Shown here: positions 17,919 to 27,630 of the stretch, piece by piece
Position numbering within the stretch: the stretch's first letter is position 1
Layout: each line of letters starts with the position of its first letter
Origin: 9FT-COMBO-48-23 sp963754385
Lineage (GTDB): Bacteria > Chloroflexota > Dehalococcoidia > GIF9 > UBA5629
Reading direction: 5' to 3'
Length of the DNA: 64,000 nt
NCBI GenBank assembly: GCA_963754385.1
Contig: CAVWGE010000004.1
Coordinates: 124,001-188,000 of the forward strand
The notes under the pieces: model-generated
Seen by the model: only the letters and a program-made list of their open reading frames with translations
What the model was told of the DNA's origin: nothing
The model's database searches: none
Position numbers and translations under genes: made by a program

Positions 17919-18686
17919 GTGCTCTATTTCGGAACATCTGGTTTCAGTTATAATGATTGGGTAGGTAACTTCTATCCTCGTGGGATGCCGCGGAGGGAGT
18001 GGCTGAAATACTACGCCCGTGAATTCAACTCCTTAGAGCTGAACGCTACGTTTTATGCTCTGCCTAAGCTTTCTGTTCTGGAAGCTATGGTTGATAAAAC
18101 CGGAGAAGGTTTCCTATTTTCAGTTAAGGCGAATCAGGAGATGACGCATCAACGTCAGCAAGATAACAGGGTTTTTGTGGCTTTTATTCATATGCTCCAA
18201 CCTTTTATTGATGCTGGTAAGCTGGGCTGTGTGTTAGCTCAGTTTCCTTACAGTTTTCACTTCAGTCGCCAGAATCGCGATTATCTTGAATTTTTCCGGG
18301 AACGGCTGGGTGATTTACCGGTGGTTTTTGAGTTCCGCAACTCTCAATGGCTGAAGCCCGAAGTCTTCGATTGGCTACGGAACTGTAACCTTGGTTTCTG
18401 TTGTGTTGACGAGCCGCAGTTGCCCAATCTGTTGCCACCTTTGGCCGAGGTTACTAGCGATATCGGCTATGTACGGTTTCATGGCCGTAATGAGGCTAAG
18501 TGGTGGCAACATGAGCACGCTTACGAAAGGTATGATTACACTTATTCAGTCGAGGAACTGAAAGAATGGCTGCCACGGATAAATAAGCTGAAGAGTCTGG
18601 CTGAAAAGACTTTTATCTTTGCCAATAATCATTGGCGTGGCCAGGCAATAGGCACTATACGCCAGCTACGTCTCATGGCTGACTAG
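17919..18686 (+). CDS. DUF72 (YecE-like) TIM-barrel protein
   Basis: 255 residues with the DUF72 landmarks GTSGFSYNDWVGNFYP, EFNSLELNATFY, FSVKANQEMTH, FEFRNSQW, YVRFHGRN and FANNHWRG. The family has a TIM-barrel fold of uncertain function. The start is GTG 17919 with a weak SD. Stands alone on the plus strand. Confidence 0.92.
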   Translation: MLYFGTSGFSYNDWVGNFYPRGMPRREWLKYYAREFNSLELNATFYALPKLSVLEAMVDKTGEGFLFSVKANQEMTHQRQQDNRVFVAFIHMLQPFIDAGKLGCVLAQFPYSFHFSRQNRDYLEFFRERLGDLPVVFEFRNSQWLKPEVFDWLRNCNLGFCCVDEPQLPNLLPPLAEVTSDIGYVRFHGRNEAKWWQHEHAYERYDYTYSVEELKEWLPRINKLKSLAEKTFIFANNHWRGQAIGTIRQLRLMAD

Positions 18687-18749
18687 CTTGCTTTCCTAGA
18701 TAGCATGGGCTAGAATAGTCTCCACAGAATTCCAGGACAGGTTTGCGAA

Positions 18750-19124
18750 ATGGCCATTTTTACTGATTTTTATGAGCGTTTAAAACAAGAGCAGGCGCGC
18801 CTGAAATATGAGCTTCAGCAGCTTAAGGCTGAGGAGAAGTCTGCCGATGAACAACGGGAAGGCAGTCCTTTTGGGAAGAGGGAGGAGGGAGCCACTGAGG
18901 CATTTGAGTTAGAGAAGAGGCTGGCTCTGGAGAGACGGTTGACTGACGCTTTGGTGGAAGTGGAGCACGCTCTTAAGAAGTATGAAGCTGGCACATATGG
19001 TATATGTGACCTGTGTAGTCGGCCCATAGGGCCAGCCAGGCTTGAGGCATTGCCGCAAGCGACCTTGTGTCTTGAGTGTAAAGCGCGCCAGGCTCAAAAT
19101 GCCAGAAGTAGAACGACAAGGTAG
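18750..19124 (+). CDS. DksA/TraR-type C4 zinc-finger protein
   Basis: 124 residues: a charged coiled-coil N-terminal two-thirds and a C-terminal zinc finger CDLC...CLEC. This is the TraR/DksA C4 architecture; such proteins often bind RNA polymerase through the secondary channel. Its 3' end overlaps the lspA start by 26 bp, so the two are coupled, as in other Chloroflexota and Gram-positive genomes (family knowledge). Confidence 0.88.
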   Translation: MAIFTDFYERLKQEQARLKYELQQLKAEEKSADEQREGSPFGKREEGATEAFELEKRLALERRLTDALVEVEHALKKYEAGTYGICDLCSRPIGPARLEALPQATLCLECKARQAQNARSRTTR

Positions 19125-19617
19125 TTGGTGGCGGGGAGGATTATTCCTCATCATCGCTGCCTTTGTGATAGTGTTAGACCAGATAAGCAAGCTGTGGGTC
19201 AGGTCTCATTTAGGTCTCTATGAAGCATCGCCTGTAATCGGTTGCCTGAGCCTGACCCATGTACGGAATACGGGTTCGGCTTTTGGTCTTTTCGCAAATC
19301 AAGCCTTTCTGTTAACTCTGGTAGCTATCGTTGGGCTAGTGACTGTTCTGCTGTTCTATCGCTATTTCTCCAGGTCTAACATTTTGGGCATCTCGGCTTT
19401 GGGCTTGGTTTTTGGCGGTGCTGTAGGCAATCTGATAGACCGTCTTCGTTTTGGTTATGTTACCGACTTTATTGATGTTCGCCTGTGGCGTGATTTTCAC
19501 TGGCCAGCTTTTAATGTCGCTGACTCAGCCATCACAGTTGGTAGTATAATGCTGGTTATCTTTATTTTTTTGGCATTTAGAAAGGGAGATGGTAGTTCCT
19601 CTGGAGCCGGAAGTTAA
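19099..19617 (+). CDS. lspA: lipoprotein signal peptidase (signal peptidase II)
   Basis: Aspartyl protease of the membrane that cleaves prolipoprotein signals before the lipobox Cys; consistent with the several lipoproteins here. Four helices and the family motifs VLDQISKLWV, RNTGSAFG, GGAVGNLIDRL and FNVADSAIT, the last two carrying the catalytic Asp pair. I start at ATG 19099 (MPEVERQGSWW); upstream codons are shared with the zinc-finger gene. Overlaps the next gene by 29 bp. Confidence 0.94.
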   Translation: MPEVERQGSWWRGGLFLIIAAFVIVLDQISKLWVRSHLGLYEASPVIGCLSLTHVRNTGSAFGLFANQAFLLTLVAIVGLVTVLLFYRYFSRSNILGISALGLVFGGAVGNLIDRLRFGYVTDFIDVRLWRDFHWPAFNVADSAITVGSIMLVIFIFLAFRKGDGSSSGAGS

Positions 19618-20512
19618 AATATTGCGGGTTATTGAACCAGCAATTCGCCTTGATAGATATCTGGCTAAGGAATACCCCGAGTTATCACGCTCCCGCCTTC
19701 AGAAGCTGATTGAGCAGGGTTATATTAAGGTTAATGGGTGTGGAGCCAAGGCAAGCCAGAAGCTGAACGCTGGAGATGAGATCCATGTTAGCCTGCCACC
19801 TCCCGAGCAGGTCTCACTTGTTGCTGAACCCATTCCCCTGGATGTGATTTATGAGGATGATGACCTTCTGTTGCTAGATAAGCCGGCTGGGTTAGTTGTC
19901 CATCCATCACCAGGCCATACTGCTCATACCTTGGTCAATGCCCTTTTAGCTCGTTGTCCAGATTTGGCTAACTTTGGTGATGTCATGCGGCCGGGTATAG
20001 TTCACCGTTTGGACAGGGATACCTCGGGGTTGATGATTGTCGCCAAGAATAGCGCCGCTCAGCAATATCTAATTAATCAATTCAAAGCCCGGTCGGTGTC
20101 CAAGGGTTACCTTGTCTTAGTTAAAGGCAGACTGACTCCGAGTCAGGGCATTATCGATGCTTCTGTCGGGCGTGACCCGTCCAATCGCAAACGCATGGCG
20201 GTAGTATCTGGAGGCAGACAAGCCCAGACCAGATATAAGGTTAAGGAATATCTGGGTGATTATACCTTGCTCGATGTTATCACTGAGACTGGTCGAACCC
20301 ATCAGATACGAGTTCATTTATCGGCTATAGGCTACCCGGTCGTTGGTGACCCGATATATGGCGTCAAGTCAGCTTACGTTAAGCGGCAGTTTGTCCATGC
20401 TTACCGGTTAGGTTTCCATTTACCTGCCAGTGGTGAATATCGGGAGTTCACCTGTGAATTGCCTCCAGACTTGAAGCAGGCTCTGAGATTTATAGGCGGT
20501 GCAAAGGTTTAA
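19589..20512 (+). CDS. rluD: RluA/RluD-family 23S rRNA pseudouridine synthase
   Basis: S4 RNA-binding domain at the N-terminus (RLDRYLAKEYPELSRSRLQK) and an RluA-type synthase domain with the catalytic Asp in GIVHRLDRDTSG and the later motif ETGRTHQIRVHLSAIGYPVVGD. 307 residues, typical for RluD-type enzymes that modify helix 69 of 23S rRNA. The exact target cannot be told from sequence. Translationally coupled to lspA. Confidence 0.92.
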   Translation: MVVPLEPEVKILRVIEPAIRLDRYLAKEYPELSRSRLQKLIEQGYIKVNGCGAKASQKLNAGDEIHVSLPPPEQVSLVAEPIPLDVIYEDDDLLLLDKPAGLVVHPSPGHTAHTLVNALLARCPDLANFGDVMRPGIVHRLDRDTSGLMIVAKNSAAQQYLINQFKARSVSKGYLVLVKGRLTPSQGIIDASVGRDPSNRKRMAVVSGGRQAQTRYKVKEYLGDYTLLDVITETGRTHQIRVHLSAIGYPVVGDPIYGVKSAYVKRQFVHAYRLGFHLPASGEYREFTCELPPDLKQALRFIGGAKV

Positions 20513-20582
20513 AATTCTTGCCCTTTCCTATTGCTAATGTATAGATAATGTGTTAAATTGTATTTGAAGAGAGGTATTAACG

Positions 20583-20858
20583 ATGAAGGGTGCTGACAAA
20601 TCTTTTGAGCAGATTAAAAAGGGCCAGATGGGACGTGAAGGTGAATTATATTCGCAACTTATGGGCAAGGGCGAATTTGGTGATTTAGAGACATTCGAAG
20701 CTGATTCGGCTGTTCGGAGGAATGAGTTACTATTTAAAATCCAAACTGATATGGAAGATACTAAGAATGCCTTGAAACAGGCTGAACAGCTGACTGAGCG
20801 GCTTAGGCGAAGATTGAGCGACCTTGAGGGCATGTACCGTATCCTTACCAGAAAGTAA
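20583..20858 (+). CDS. small coiled-coil protein, unknown
   Basis: 91 residues, no membrane segment, no Cys. The C-terminal half is a likely coiled coil (FKIQTDMEDTKNALKQAEQL, then ERLRRRLSDLEGMY). I do not recognise a family. The ATG has GAGAGG about 9 bases upstream. It stands between rluD and the RDD gene, about 70 bp after rluD. Confidence 0.6.
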   Translation: MKGADKSFEQIKKGQMGREGELYSQLMGKGEFGDLETFEADSAVRRNELLFKIQTDMEDTKNALKQAEQLTERLRRRLSDLEGMYRILTRK

Positions 20859-20999
20859 GGGTTCGTTATAAATCTATCAGTTGTTTCCTATCTTTCCAGG
20901 GTGTTTTCTAATGGCTTAAGCTCTGTAGGATGAGTTGCTGTCTTCGGTAAATCTTAGGAACGTGCCGTAAAAGCTAACGTTCTACAAAAGGAATCAGGG

Positions 21000-21458
21000 T
21001 TGGAGAAGAAGCCAAGAGAGTTTGCCTTAGAGTATGCTGGCTTCTGGGTTCGGCTCGGGGCGGGTGTTATCGACCTCTTGCCCTTAGGGTTTATTGTTGT
21101 GATTATAGCCTACTTTTTCCCTGCTCCGATAATCTGGGTGACGAGTGGGTTAGTAATATCGGCTGCTTATTGGTTGGGCTTTTGGGTATGGCGGGGTCAG
21201 ACGCCGGGTAAGATGGCTTTGGGGATAAAGGTTATTCGAACTGACAGTTCTCCGGTTAAATGGCAGTGTGCGCTGTGCCGTTTTTTGGGATACATCGTCT
21301 CGGCGGTAACCCTGTTCATCGGCTTTATCTGGGTTGCCTTCGATGGTCGCAAACAAGGTATACAAGATAAGATTGCCGATACCTATGTAGTGAAGCTGCC
21401 AGTAAGACAGGTGGCTTTCACAGGACATTATGCTCGAGGCCAGGCTAGCTATGTCTGA
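21000..21458 (+). CDS. RDD-family membrane protein
   Basis: 152 residues with the RDD signature YAGFWVRLGAGVIDLLPL, three hydrophobic segments and the second family motif GQTPGKMALGIKVIRTD. Many RDD proteins are small ion or proton antiporters, but the role is unproven. The start is TTG 21000 with AAAGGA at SD distance. The 3' end overlaps gltX. Confidence 0.85.
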   Translation: MEKKPREFALEYAGFWVRLGAGVIDLLPLGFIVVIIAYFFPAPIIWVTSGLVISAAYWLGFWVWRGQTPGKMALGIKVIRTDSSPVKWQCALCRFLGYIVSAVTLFIGFIWVAFDGRKQGIQDKIADTYVVKLPVRQVAFTGHYARGQASYV

Positions 21459-22896
21459 AGCGATGGTTCGGGTTCGTTTTGCTCCCAGTCCAACCGGCTA
21501 TCCTCATCTGGGTAACATCAGGACGGCTCTGTTTAACTGGGCATTTGCCCGGCATAATAACGGCGTTTTTATTTTGCGGATTGAGGATACCGATGTCGCT
21601 CGCCTCGTGGAGGGGGCGACGGATGTTATTCTGGAGAGCCTGCGCTGGCTGGGGCTTGATTGGGATGAAGGCCCTTATTCCCAGTCACAACGGCTTGAAT
21701 ATTACCGTGAAGTAGCTGACGGATTATTGAAGCGTGGGCTTGCTTACCGTTGTTACTGCTCTCCACAGCGGCTCGACTCAATGCGACAAGAGCAGATGAA
21801 GCGGAAGCAGCCACCCGGCTATGACCGCCACTGCCGTAATCTTACACCAAAAGAATGCGCTGAGAAGGAGTCGAGCGGGATTGTACCCGTGGTGCGTTTC
21901 AAGTCACCACTCGAAGGCCAAACCTCATTCAATGACCTGTTGCGTGGTCAGATAGTCTTTGAAAATACCACCCTTGATGATTTCGTTCTACTCAAGTCCG
22001 ATGGTTATCCTACTTATCATCTGGCTAATATAGTTGACGACCATCTGATGGAGATTTCCCATGTTCTACGGGCTGATGAGTGGCTATCTAGCACACCACG
22101 TCATGTTCTGCTATACCAGGCGCTCGGTTGGCAGCCACCGCAGTTTGCCCACCTGCCTATGATTTTGGGGCCGGATAGGTCGAAGTTGAGCAAACGGCAT
22201 GGCGCTACGGCCATAACTGAATATCGAGAGCGGGGCTATTTGCCTGAGGCAATGTTTAACTTTCTAGTTCTGCTTGGCTGGGCGCTGGATGATAAGACGG
22301 AGCTTTTAACGCGAGAAGAGATAATAAAACATTTCTCCCTGGAACGAATAAGCAGAACTGCAGCTGTGTTCAACAAAGATAAGCTCGATTGGATGAACGG
22401 GGTTTATATCAGGGCTTTGAGCTTGGAAGAATTTGTCCAGCGAGCTATCCCTTTTTTGGAAAGGGACTTACCTGCAGAAATCAGTCGTCCGCTGGACGTT
22501 GGCTACATTCGCCAGTTTGCGCCTCTTGTCCAGGAGAGGGCTAGAACCCTGGCTGAAACACCACAGCTCAGCGAGTTTTTCTTTATTGATGAACTGGAAT
22601 ATGATTCCGGGCTGCTCTTGAGCAAAATCGATAAGGCTGAAGCGATTAAAAGTCTCCAGGCTTCGGTTGTCAGTATGGATAGCTTGAAGGATTGGAACAC
22701 GGCTTCGCTGGAGGCTGTTTTTCGGCCGTTGGCTGAAGAGCTTAAATTGAAGACCAGCGTGTTTTTTGGGCTGTTGCGTGTGGCGGTTACGGGAAGAACG
22801 GCAGCTCCGCCTCTATTTCAAACTATGGAGGTGTTGGGGAAGGAGCGGTGTCTTAAACGGCTCAGGGCAGCCTTGGATAAACTTTCGACTTCTTAG
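21451..22896 (+). CDS. gltX: glutamyl-tRNA synthetase
   Basis: Charges tRNA-Glu with glutamate. Class I catalytic motifs RFAPSPTGYPHLGN (HIGH equivalent) and DRSKLSKRHG (KMSKS equivalent). The helical anticodon-binding end is present; total about 481 residues. ATG 21451 is preferred (GAGGCC upstream); an ATG at 21430 is possible. The start overlaps the RDD gene. Confidence 0.95.
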   Translation: MSEAMVRVRFAPSPTGYPHLGNIRTALFNWAFARHNNGVFILRIEDTDVARLVEGATDVILESLRWLGLDWDEGPYSQSQRLEYYREVADGLLKRGLAYRCYCSPQRLDSMRQEQMKRKQPPGYDRHCRNLTPKECAEKESSGIVPVVRFKSPLEGQTSFNDLLRGQIVFENTTLDDFVLLKSDGYPTYHLANIVDDHLMEISHVLRADEWLSSTPRHVLLYQALGWQPPQFAHLPMILGPDRSKLSKRHGATAITEYRERGYLPEAMFNFLVLLGWALDDKTELLTREEIIKHFSLERISRTAAVFNKDKLDWMNGVYIRALSLEEFVQRAIPFLERDLPAEISRPLDVGYIRQFAPLVQERARTLAETPQLSEFFFIDELEYDSGLLLSKIDKAEAIKSLQASVVSMDSLKDWNTASLEAVFRPLAEELKLKTSVFFGLLRVAVTGRTAAPPLFQTMEVLGKERCLKRLRAALDKLSTS

Positions 22897-22943
22897 AGCG
22901 GACAAAGCTGTGCGCCTTTTTAATTCTCTAATTTTCAGCTGAT

Positions 22944-23753
22944 CTAAAGCTTCTGGCATTTAGGGCAGAAGTAGCTGCCGCGGTTTCTGATGGCAAGGCG
23001 CTGGATGGGTGTGCCACAGATAGGGCATGGTTTGCCGCCACGGTGGGCGACGCTGAAGTTGGAATGAGCAGTGCCAAACTGACCATCGGGGCGTTTATAG
23101 GTGTCAATACTGGCACCTTTGCTGTCGATGGCTGAGCGTAGAACATCAACGATGGCTTTATGGAGTTTTTTGATTTCTTTGGGTGACAAGCTATTTGCCT
23201 TGTTAAGCGGATGAATTCTGGCAGCGAACAGGGCTTCATCGGCATACATGTTTCCAATGCCGGCAATAAAAGATTGGTCGAGCAGAACAGCTTTTATCGG
23301 TGCCTTGTGTTTCTGCAGTCGTTTGGTTAGGAGTTCGGCGGTGAATTCGGGAGTTAACGGCTCGGGTCCAAGCTTGCCGACTATAGCACGTTCATTTTCT
23401 ACCAGCCAGAGAGCCCCTAAACGTCTGCGGTCGGTGAAGATAAGCTGGCTGCCGTTATCGAGGTTGAAGATGACTCTGGCGTGACGGTCGGTTTGCTCCA
23501 GATTCAGCAGCAGAGCGCCGGACATTTTGAGGTGTATAATCAGCACACCGCCGCTGGATAGATGGAAAATGAGATACTTGCCTCGACGCTCAAGGTTGTT
23601 TATCTTTTTCCCTATTAGTTTTCGGCGGAACTCTTCAACTGAAGGCTGGCGCACCAGTTTGGCATCGCAGACTGTAATATCGGTGAATCGCCGTCCGATT
23701 ACGTGTGCAGAAAGTTCGTTCCTTATCGTTTCTACTTCAGGCAGTTCAGGCAC
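22944..23753 (-). CDS. mutM: formamidopyrimidine-DNA glycosylase (Fpg)
   Basis: Removes oxidised purines such as 8-oxoG and nicks the abasic site. The mature protein must begin PELPEVETI with the catalytic Pro2 and Glu3, so I start at GTG 23753, which has AAGGTGG upstream; the frame extends to 23879 without a credible start. H2TH region (LLDQSFIAGIGNMYADEALF) and C-terminal zinc finger CPIC...CPKC are intact. Confidence 0.95.
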   Translation of the reverse strand: MPELPEVETIRNELSAHVIGRRFTDITVCDAKLVRQPSVEEFRRKLIGKKINNLERRGKYLIFHLSSGGVLIIHLKMSGALLLNLEQTDRHARVIFNLDNGSQLIFTDRRRLGALWLVENERAIVGKLGPEPLTPEFTAELLTKRLQKHKAPIKAVLLDQSFIAGIGNMYADEALFAARIHPLNKANSLSPKEIKKLHKAIVDVLRSAIDSKGASIDTYKRPDGQFGTAHSNFSVAHRGGKPCPICGTPIQRLAIRNRGSYFCPKCQKL

Positions 23754-23912
23754 TATTTGATAGCCACCTTTGTTGTAAGGAGTTTTCAGTCGACTGTTGG
23801 TCGATAGGCACCTGTATTGTAGCCTAAAGTGCTTGTGTGTTAAACATTTGCTGGCTATAATCTTTAGGTAAATCCGCAATACGGTTTTGTTTCAATGGAA
23901 AGAAGGAGCGCA

Positions 23913-24647
23913 ATGAGCTACAGAGGAGGGCTTGTGCTGGCGGCTTGCCTTGTATTTGCCACTGCGTTAATGCTAGTGAGCTGTGTGAGTCCGGCCCAAG
24001 AACACCTTAATAAAGGTGATGAGTACTTTGAGCAAGGGCGATATGATGAAGCCATTGTGGAATACACTGAAGCAATTGAGCTCGACGCACAGCTTGCTAG
24101 TAGTTATAGCAGCCGTGGACTTGCCTATCATAATAAAGGTGAGCTTGGTGAGGCGATAGCGGATTTTGATGAGGCGATTAAGCTTGACCCCAAACGTGCT
24201 GAGCTTTATTACAATCGTGGTAACGTGTATTTCGAGAGGGGACAGTTTCAATCAGCTGTAGCTAATTATGACAAGGCTATTGTGCTTGCCCCGAGGTTTG
24301 TCATGGCTTACAACAATAGGGGACAGGCTTATGCCGGGCAGTATAAGTTTGATAGAGCCATAGCTGATTACGATAAGGCTATCGATTTAGACCCGAAGCT
24401 AGCTATTGCTTATGATAACCGGGGCCTTATGTACATCAACAAAGGAGAGTTCGACAAGGCTATAGCTGACTGCACTAGGGCAATAGAGCTGGAGCCGGAG
24501 CTAGCCACAGCGTATTTTAATCGGGCGTACGCCTATAATAAGAAGGGCGATGTAGCCCAGGCGAAAGCTGATTTAAAAAAGTGCATTGAAATATCAACTG
24601 ACCCTAATCTCACCAAGGCGGCGAAAGACCTGCTGGTGAGGCTTTGA
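23913..24647 (+). CDS. TPR-repeat lipoprotein
   Basis: Lipoprotein (lipobox MLVSC) with about six TPR units of 34 residues, each with the pattern AxxxYNRGxxYxxxGxxxxAIxDYDKAIxLDP. TPRs build a protein-binding superhelix on the outer face of the membrane. I choose ATG 23913, which has AAGGAG directly before it, over ATG 23895. Divergent from mutM. Partner unknown. Confidence 0.88.
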   Translation: MSYRGGLVLAACLVFATALMLVSCVSPAQEHLNKGDEYFEQGRYDEAIVEYTEAIELDAQLASSYSSRGLAYHNKGELGEAIADFDEAIKLDPKRAELYYNRGNVYFERGQFQSAVANYDKAIVLAPRFVMAYNNRGQAYAGQYKFDRAIADYDKAIDLDPKLAIAYDNRGLMYINKGEFDKAIADCTRAIELEPELATAYFNRAYAYNKKGDVAQAKADLKKCIEISTDPNLTKAAKDLLVRL

Positions 24648-24689
24648 GAAGCATTATTTTTGTTCCTATCTGTGAAGATGCTACTGGGC

Positions 24690-27404
24690 TTATCCCATCT
24701 CGGCCCAGTTTTTGCCTAGCTTGATGTCTATCTTTAAGGGCACGCTGAGCTTTAAGGCTTGAGGCATTATCTCAGCTACCAGTTCTTTCATCGTCTCTAC
24801 TTCCTCTGGCGGCACCTCGAAGAGGAGTTCATCATGCACCTGAAGGGTCATTTTGGTTCGCAGATTCCGCCTTTCCATCTCGCGGTGAAGGTTGACCATG
24901 GCGATTTTGATGATATCGGCTGAGGTGCCCTGCACCGGCATGTTTACTGCCATTCTCTCGGCAGACTCTCTGACCTGCCGGTTTGGCGATTTGATTTCAG
25001 GTATGTAGCGCCTCCTGCCCATCACCGTCTGCACGTAACCCCGCTCTCTGGCCTGGCTCTTGGTGTTTTCGATATATTCTTTGACCCTGGGATATTTCTC
25101 GAAGTAAGAGACGATGAACTGCGCAGCTTCCTCTCGGCTGAAATCGGTGGCTTGCTCCAGGCCGTAATCGCTCATGCCGTAGATAACGCCGAAGTTGACC
25201 GTCTTAGCCACGCGGCGCATGTCCGGAGTAACCTTCTCCGGGGGGACATTGAAGACGAGGGAAGCGGTAGCGGTATGCACGTCCTCGTCTCTGAGGAATG
25301 TGGCGATAAGCTCCGCGTCCTGTGAGATGTGGGCTAATACTCTTAGGTCGATTTGGGAATAATCGCCGGAGAGAAGGTACCACCCTGGCTCGGCGATAAT
25401 GGCTTGTCTTATTTTGCCGCCCAGCTCGCCCCTTATGGGGATGTTCTGCATGTTCGGCTCGCTGGATGAAAGACGGCCGGTAGTTGTGCCTGCCTGGTTG
25501 AAGCTGGTATGCAGCCTGCCTGTTTTAGGGTTGACGAGGGCAGGGAAAGCATCGGTGTAGGTTGACTTCAGTTTGGCGAGCTGTCGGTATTGCAGGACAA
25601 GCTCAATTATGGGGTGAGTCCCCTTTAGCTCCTCAAGCGCCGAGGCTTCAGTAGAATAGCCGCTTTTTGTTTTGCGTGGCTTGGGAAGTTTTAGCTCCTC
25701 GTAAAGGATTCTGGACAACTGTTGTGACGAATTTATGTTGAACCTGTAGCCGAGACTGTTGTAAACCTCGGCTTCCAGTCTGAGCATCTCCTTACCCAGG
25801 CTGTGAGACATATCTCGCAGCAGCTCGACATCTATAGCCACCCCATTTCTTTCCATAGCTACCAGCACCGGTACCAGGGGCATTTCCACTTCACTGAAAA
25901 GCTGCCATAGTCCTTCTTTTCGCAGCTCAGCGTCGAGCATGCTTTTAAGCCTTAAAGTGATATCGGCATCGGCACAGGCATAGTCGGCAGCCTGCTCTAT
26001 TGCTGCCATCGCCATGGATAGCTGCTTGGCTCCTTTGCCGATTAAGTCGGTGATGGGTGTCATCTCGACTCCTAGTTTATTGAAAGCCAGCGCTTTAAGC
26101 CCGATTGACTTTTCACCCAGCAGATAGGCGGCAATCATGGTATCGAAGCTAAGATTCTCAAGCTTTATCCCGGATTCGGCGAGCACCGTCATATCAAATT
26201 TGCCATTTTGAGCTATTTTGGGGATTTTAGTGTCTTCAAGCACAGGCTTAAGCCTGGCAATGACTTGAGGCAGCGGCAGTTGATGTATCTGGCTTAAGCT
26301 GCGGTGCCCTACCGGTATGTAGTAGGCTTCTCCCGGCATCGATGACAGTGAGATGCCGACGAGTTCACAAGTCATGACTTCTTTGGCGGAAGTCTCCAGG
26401 TCAACGGAGAATTCTTTGGCGGCTAGCAATTTGGTAATTAGGTTATCTAAAGCTTGCTCAGTGTCAATTATGTGATAGTCTTTTTTGGATATGGGTGTGC
26501 CAAGAGCTACAGTTGGCGTTCCTTCTATCTCCTCGGGCAGTCTGGATAGCAATTGGGCGAATCCCAGCTCGCGGAAAAGTTCGACTACCTGAGGTCTGTC
26601 GTAGGCGCTGACCTGGCAAGCATCAAGATTCAAGTTTATGGGGACATCGGTGACTATTGTCGCCAGTTCCTTGTTTCGAAGGGCCTCGGCTTTATGGTCG
26701 AGGAGCGATGCCTGTAGCTTCTCAGGAGCTATTTCTTCAATGTGGGTGTAGATTCCTTCCAGGCTGTCGAATTGTCGCAATAGCTTGACTGCTGTCTTGT
26801 CGCCGATACCGGGGATGCCCGGGATGTTATCGGAGGGGTCGCCGGTGAGAGCTTTGAAGTCGGCGAGCTGTCCGGGAGATATGCCATATTTTTCCTCGAC
26901 ACCTGCCTCATCGTAGATTACCGTATCGCTGAAGCTTCGTCTTGGAGACATTACATTTGTGCTGGGTGAAACGACCTGAAGCATGTCGTTGTCGCCGGTG
27001 ACGATGAGGGTATCTACGTTTTGCTGACCAGCCTGGCGGCTCAGGGTACCCAGAATGTCATCAGCCTCGTAGCCATCGATTTCGAAGGTGGGAATATTGA
27101 AGGCAGCTACCAGTTGATGAACGCGCTTTATCTGACTGATGAGCTCTTCGGGGGCTTTGGGGCGTTGAGCCTTGTAATCCTCGAATTTTTCATGTCTGAA
27201 GGTCGGTCCGGGACGGTCGAAGGCAATAGCCCAGTGAGTCGGCTTGATTTCGTTCAGCACCTTGAGTAAGGTGCTGGCAAAGCCCTGGACGGCATTTATC
27301 ATTTCCCCGGTTTTAGATACAGTTAGGGGAGGTATGGCGTGGAAAGCCCGGTGTACCAGAGCATTCCCATCGAAAAGCAAGAGCAAAGGTTTTTCTTTAG
27401 CCAT
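24690..27404 (-). CDS. polA: DNA polymerase I
   Basis: 904 residues with all three activities. The N-terminal 5'-nuclease has GIGDKTAVKLL. The middle 3'-5' exonuclease keeps its acidic motifs (FSVDLETSAKE, QNGKFDMTV, YACADADI), so proofreading is probably intact, unlike in many Gram-positive PolA proteins. The polymerase domain has motif A DYSQIDLRVLAHIS, motif B KTVNFGVIYGMSDYG and motif C QVHDELLFEVP. Divergent from argF. Confidence 0.97.
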   Translation of the reverse strand: MAKEKPLLLLFDGNALVHRAFHAIPPLTVSKTGEMINAVQGFASTLLKVLNEIKPTHWAIAFDRPGPTFRHEKFEDYKAQRPKAPEELISQIKRVHQLVAAFNIPTFEIDGYEADDILGTLSRQAGQQNVDTLIVTGDNDMLQVVSPSTNVMSPRRSFSDTVIYDEAGVEEKYGISPGQLADFKALTGDPSDNIPGIPGIGDKTAVKLLRQFDSLEGIYTHIEEIAPEKLQASLLDHKAEALRNKELATIVTDVPINLNLDACQVSAYDRPQVVELFRELGFAQLLSRLPEEIEGTPTVALGTPISKKDYHIIDTEQALDNLITKLLAAKEFSVDLETSAKEVMTCELVGISLSSMPGEAYYIPVGHRSLSQIHQLPLPQVIARLKPVLEDTKIPKIAQNGKFDMTVLAESGIKLENLSFDTMIAAYLLGEKSIGLKALAFNKLGVEMTPITDLIGKGAKQLSMAMAAIEQAADYACADADITLRLKSMLDAELRKEGLWQLFSEVEMPLVPVLVAMERNGVAIDVELLRDMSHSLGKEMLRLEAEVYNSLGYRFNINSSQQLSRILYEELKLPKPRKTKSGYSTEASALEELKGTHPIIELVLQYRQLAKLKSTYTDAFPALVNPKTGRLHTSFNQAGTTTGRLSSSEPNMQNIPIRGELGGKIRQAIIAEPGWYLLSGDYSQIDLRVLAHISQDAELIATFLRDEDVHTATASLVFNVPPEKVTPDMRRVAKTVNFGVIYGMSDYGLEQATDFSREEAAQFIVSYFEKYPRVKEYIENTKSQARERGYVQTVMGRRRYIPEIKSPNRQVRESAERMAVNMPVQGTSADIIKIAMVNLHREMERRNLRTKMTLQVHDELLFEVPPEEVETMKELVAEIMPQALKLSVPLKIDIKLGKNWAEMG

Positions 27405-27424
27405 ATTCTAAACCTTTTACTGCA

Positions 27425-27549
27425 TGTCATTCTGAGCCTTTCTCCCCATGTCATTCTGAGCACAGCGAAGAATCTAAACCCCCTTCTCTTTCCGCAGCAG
27501 ATTATGCTGTACCAGATTCTTCGGTCACTTCGCTCCCTCAGAATGACAC
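27425..27549. repeat. imperfect inverted repeat (small palindromic element)
   Basis: GTCATTCTGAGCACAGCGAAG and following (27450-27475) is matched in inverse orientation by 27514-27547, ending CTCAGAATGACAC. A partial extra copy of the TGTCATTCTGAG end lies at 27425. The same half-element occurs at 58841-58870. The form suggests a MITE-like or REP-like dispersed repeat. It sits between the divergent polA and argF starts. Confidence 0.8.
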
Positions 27550-27591
27550 GAAGGAAAGGTTTGAACTCATTATATAACAGGTTGACAGTCG

Positions 27592-27600
27592 TGGTATACT
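27592..27600 (+). promoter_or_regulatory. extended -10 promoter for argF
   Basis: TGG directly followed by TATACT, an extended -10 motif, about 30 bp before the argF start. No good -35 is placed at 17 bp, as expected for the extended type. A TTGACA at 27582 is too close to serve with it. Confidence 0.5.
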
Positions 27601-27630
27601 ATTTCTCACCCTCAGGAAGGTAGCTCAAAA

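Noticed and set aside
18815..19190. Minus-strand frames opposite the zinc-finger and lspA genes
   Set aside because: Antisense shadows of two well-supported genes.
24690..27404. PolA with dead proofreading domain
   Set aside because: The acidic exonuclease motifs DLE, NxxxD and YxxxD are all visible, so inactivation is not supported.
27425..27600. Possible CRISPR-like repeats before argF
   Set aside because: Only an inverted repeat with partial copies; no regular repeat-spacer spacing and no cas gene in the window.
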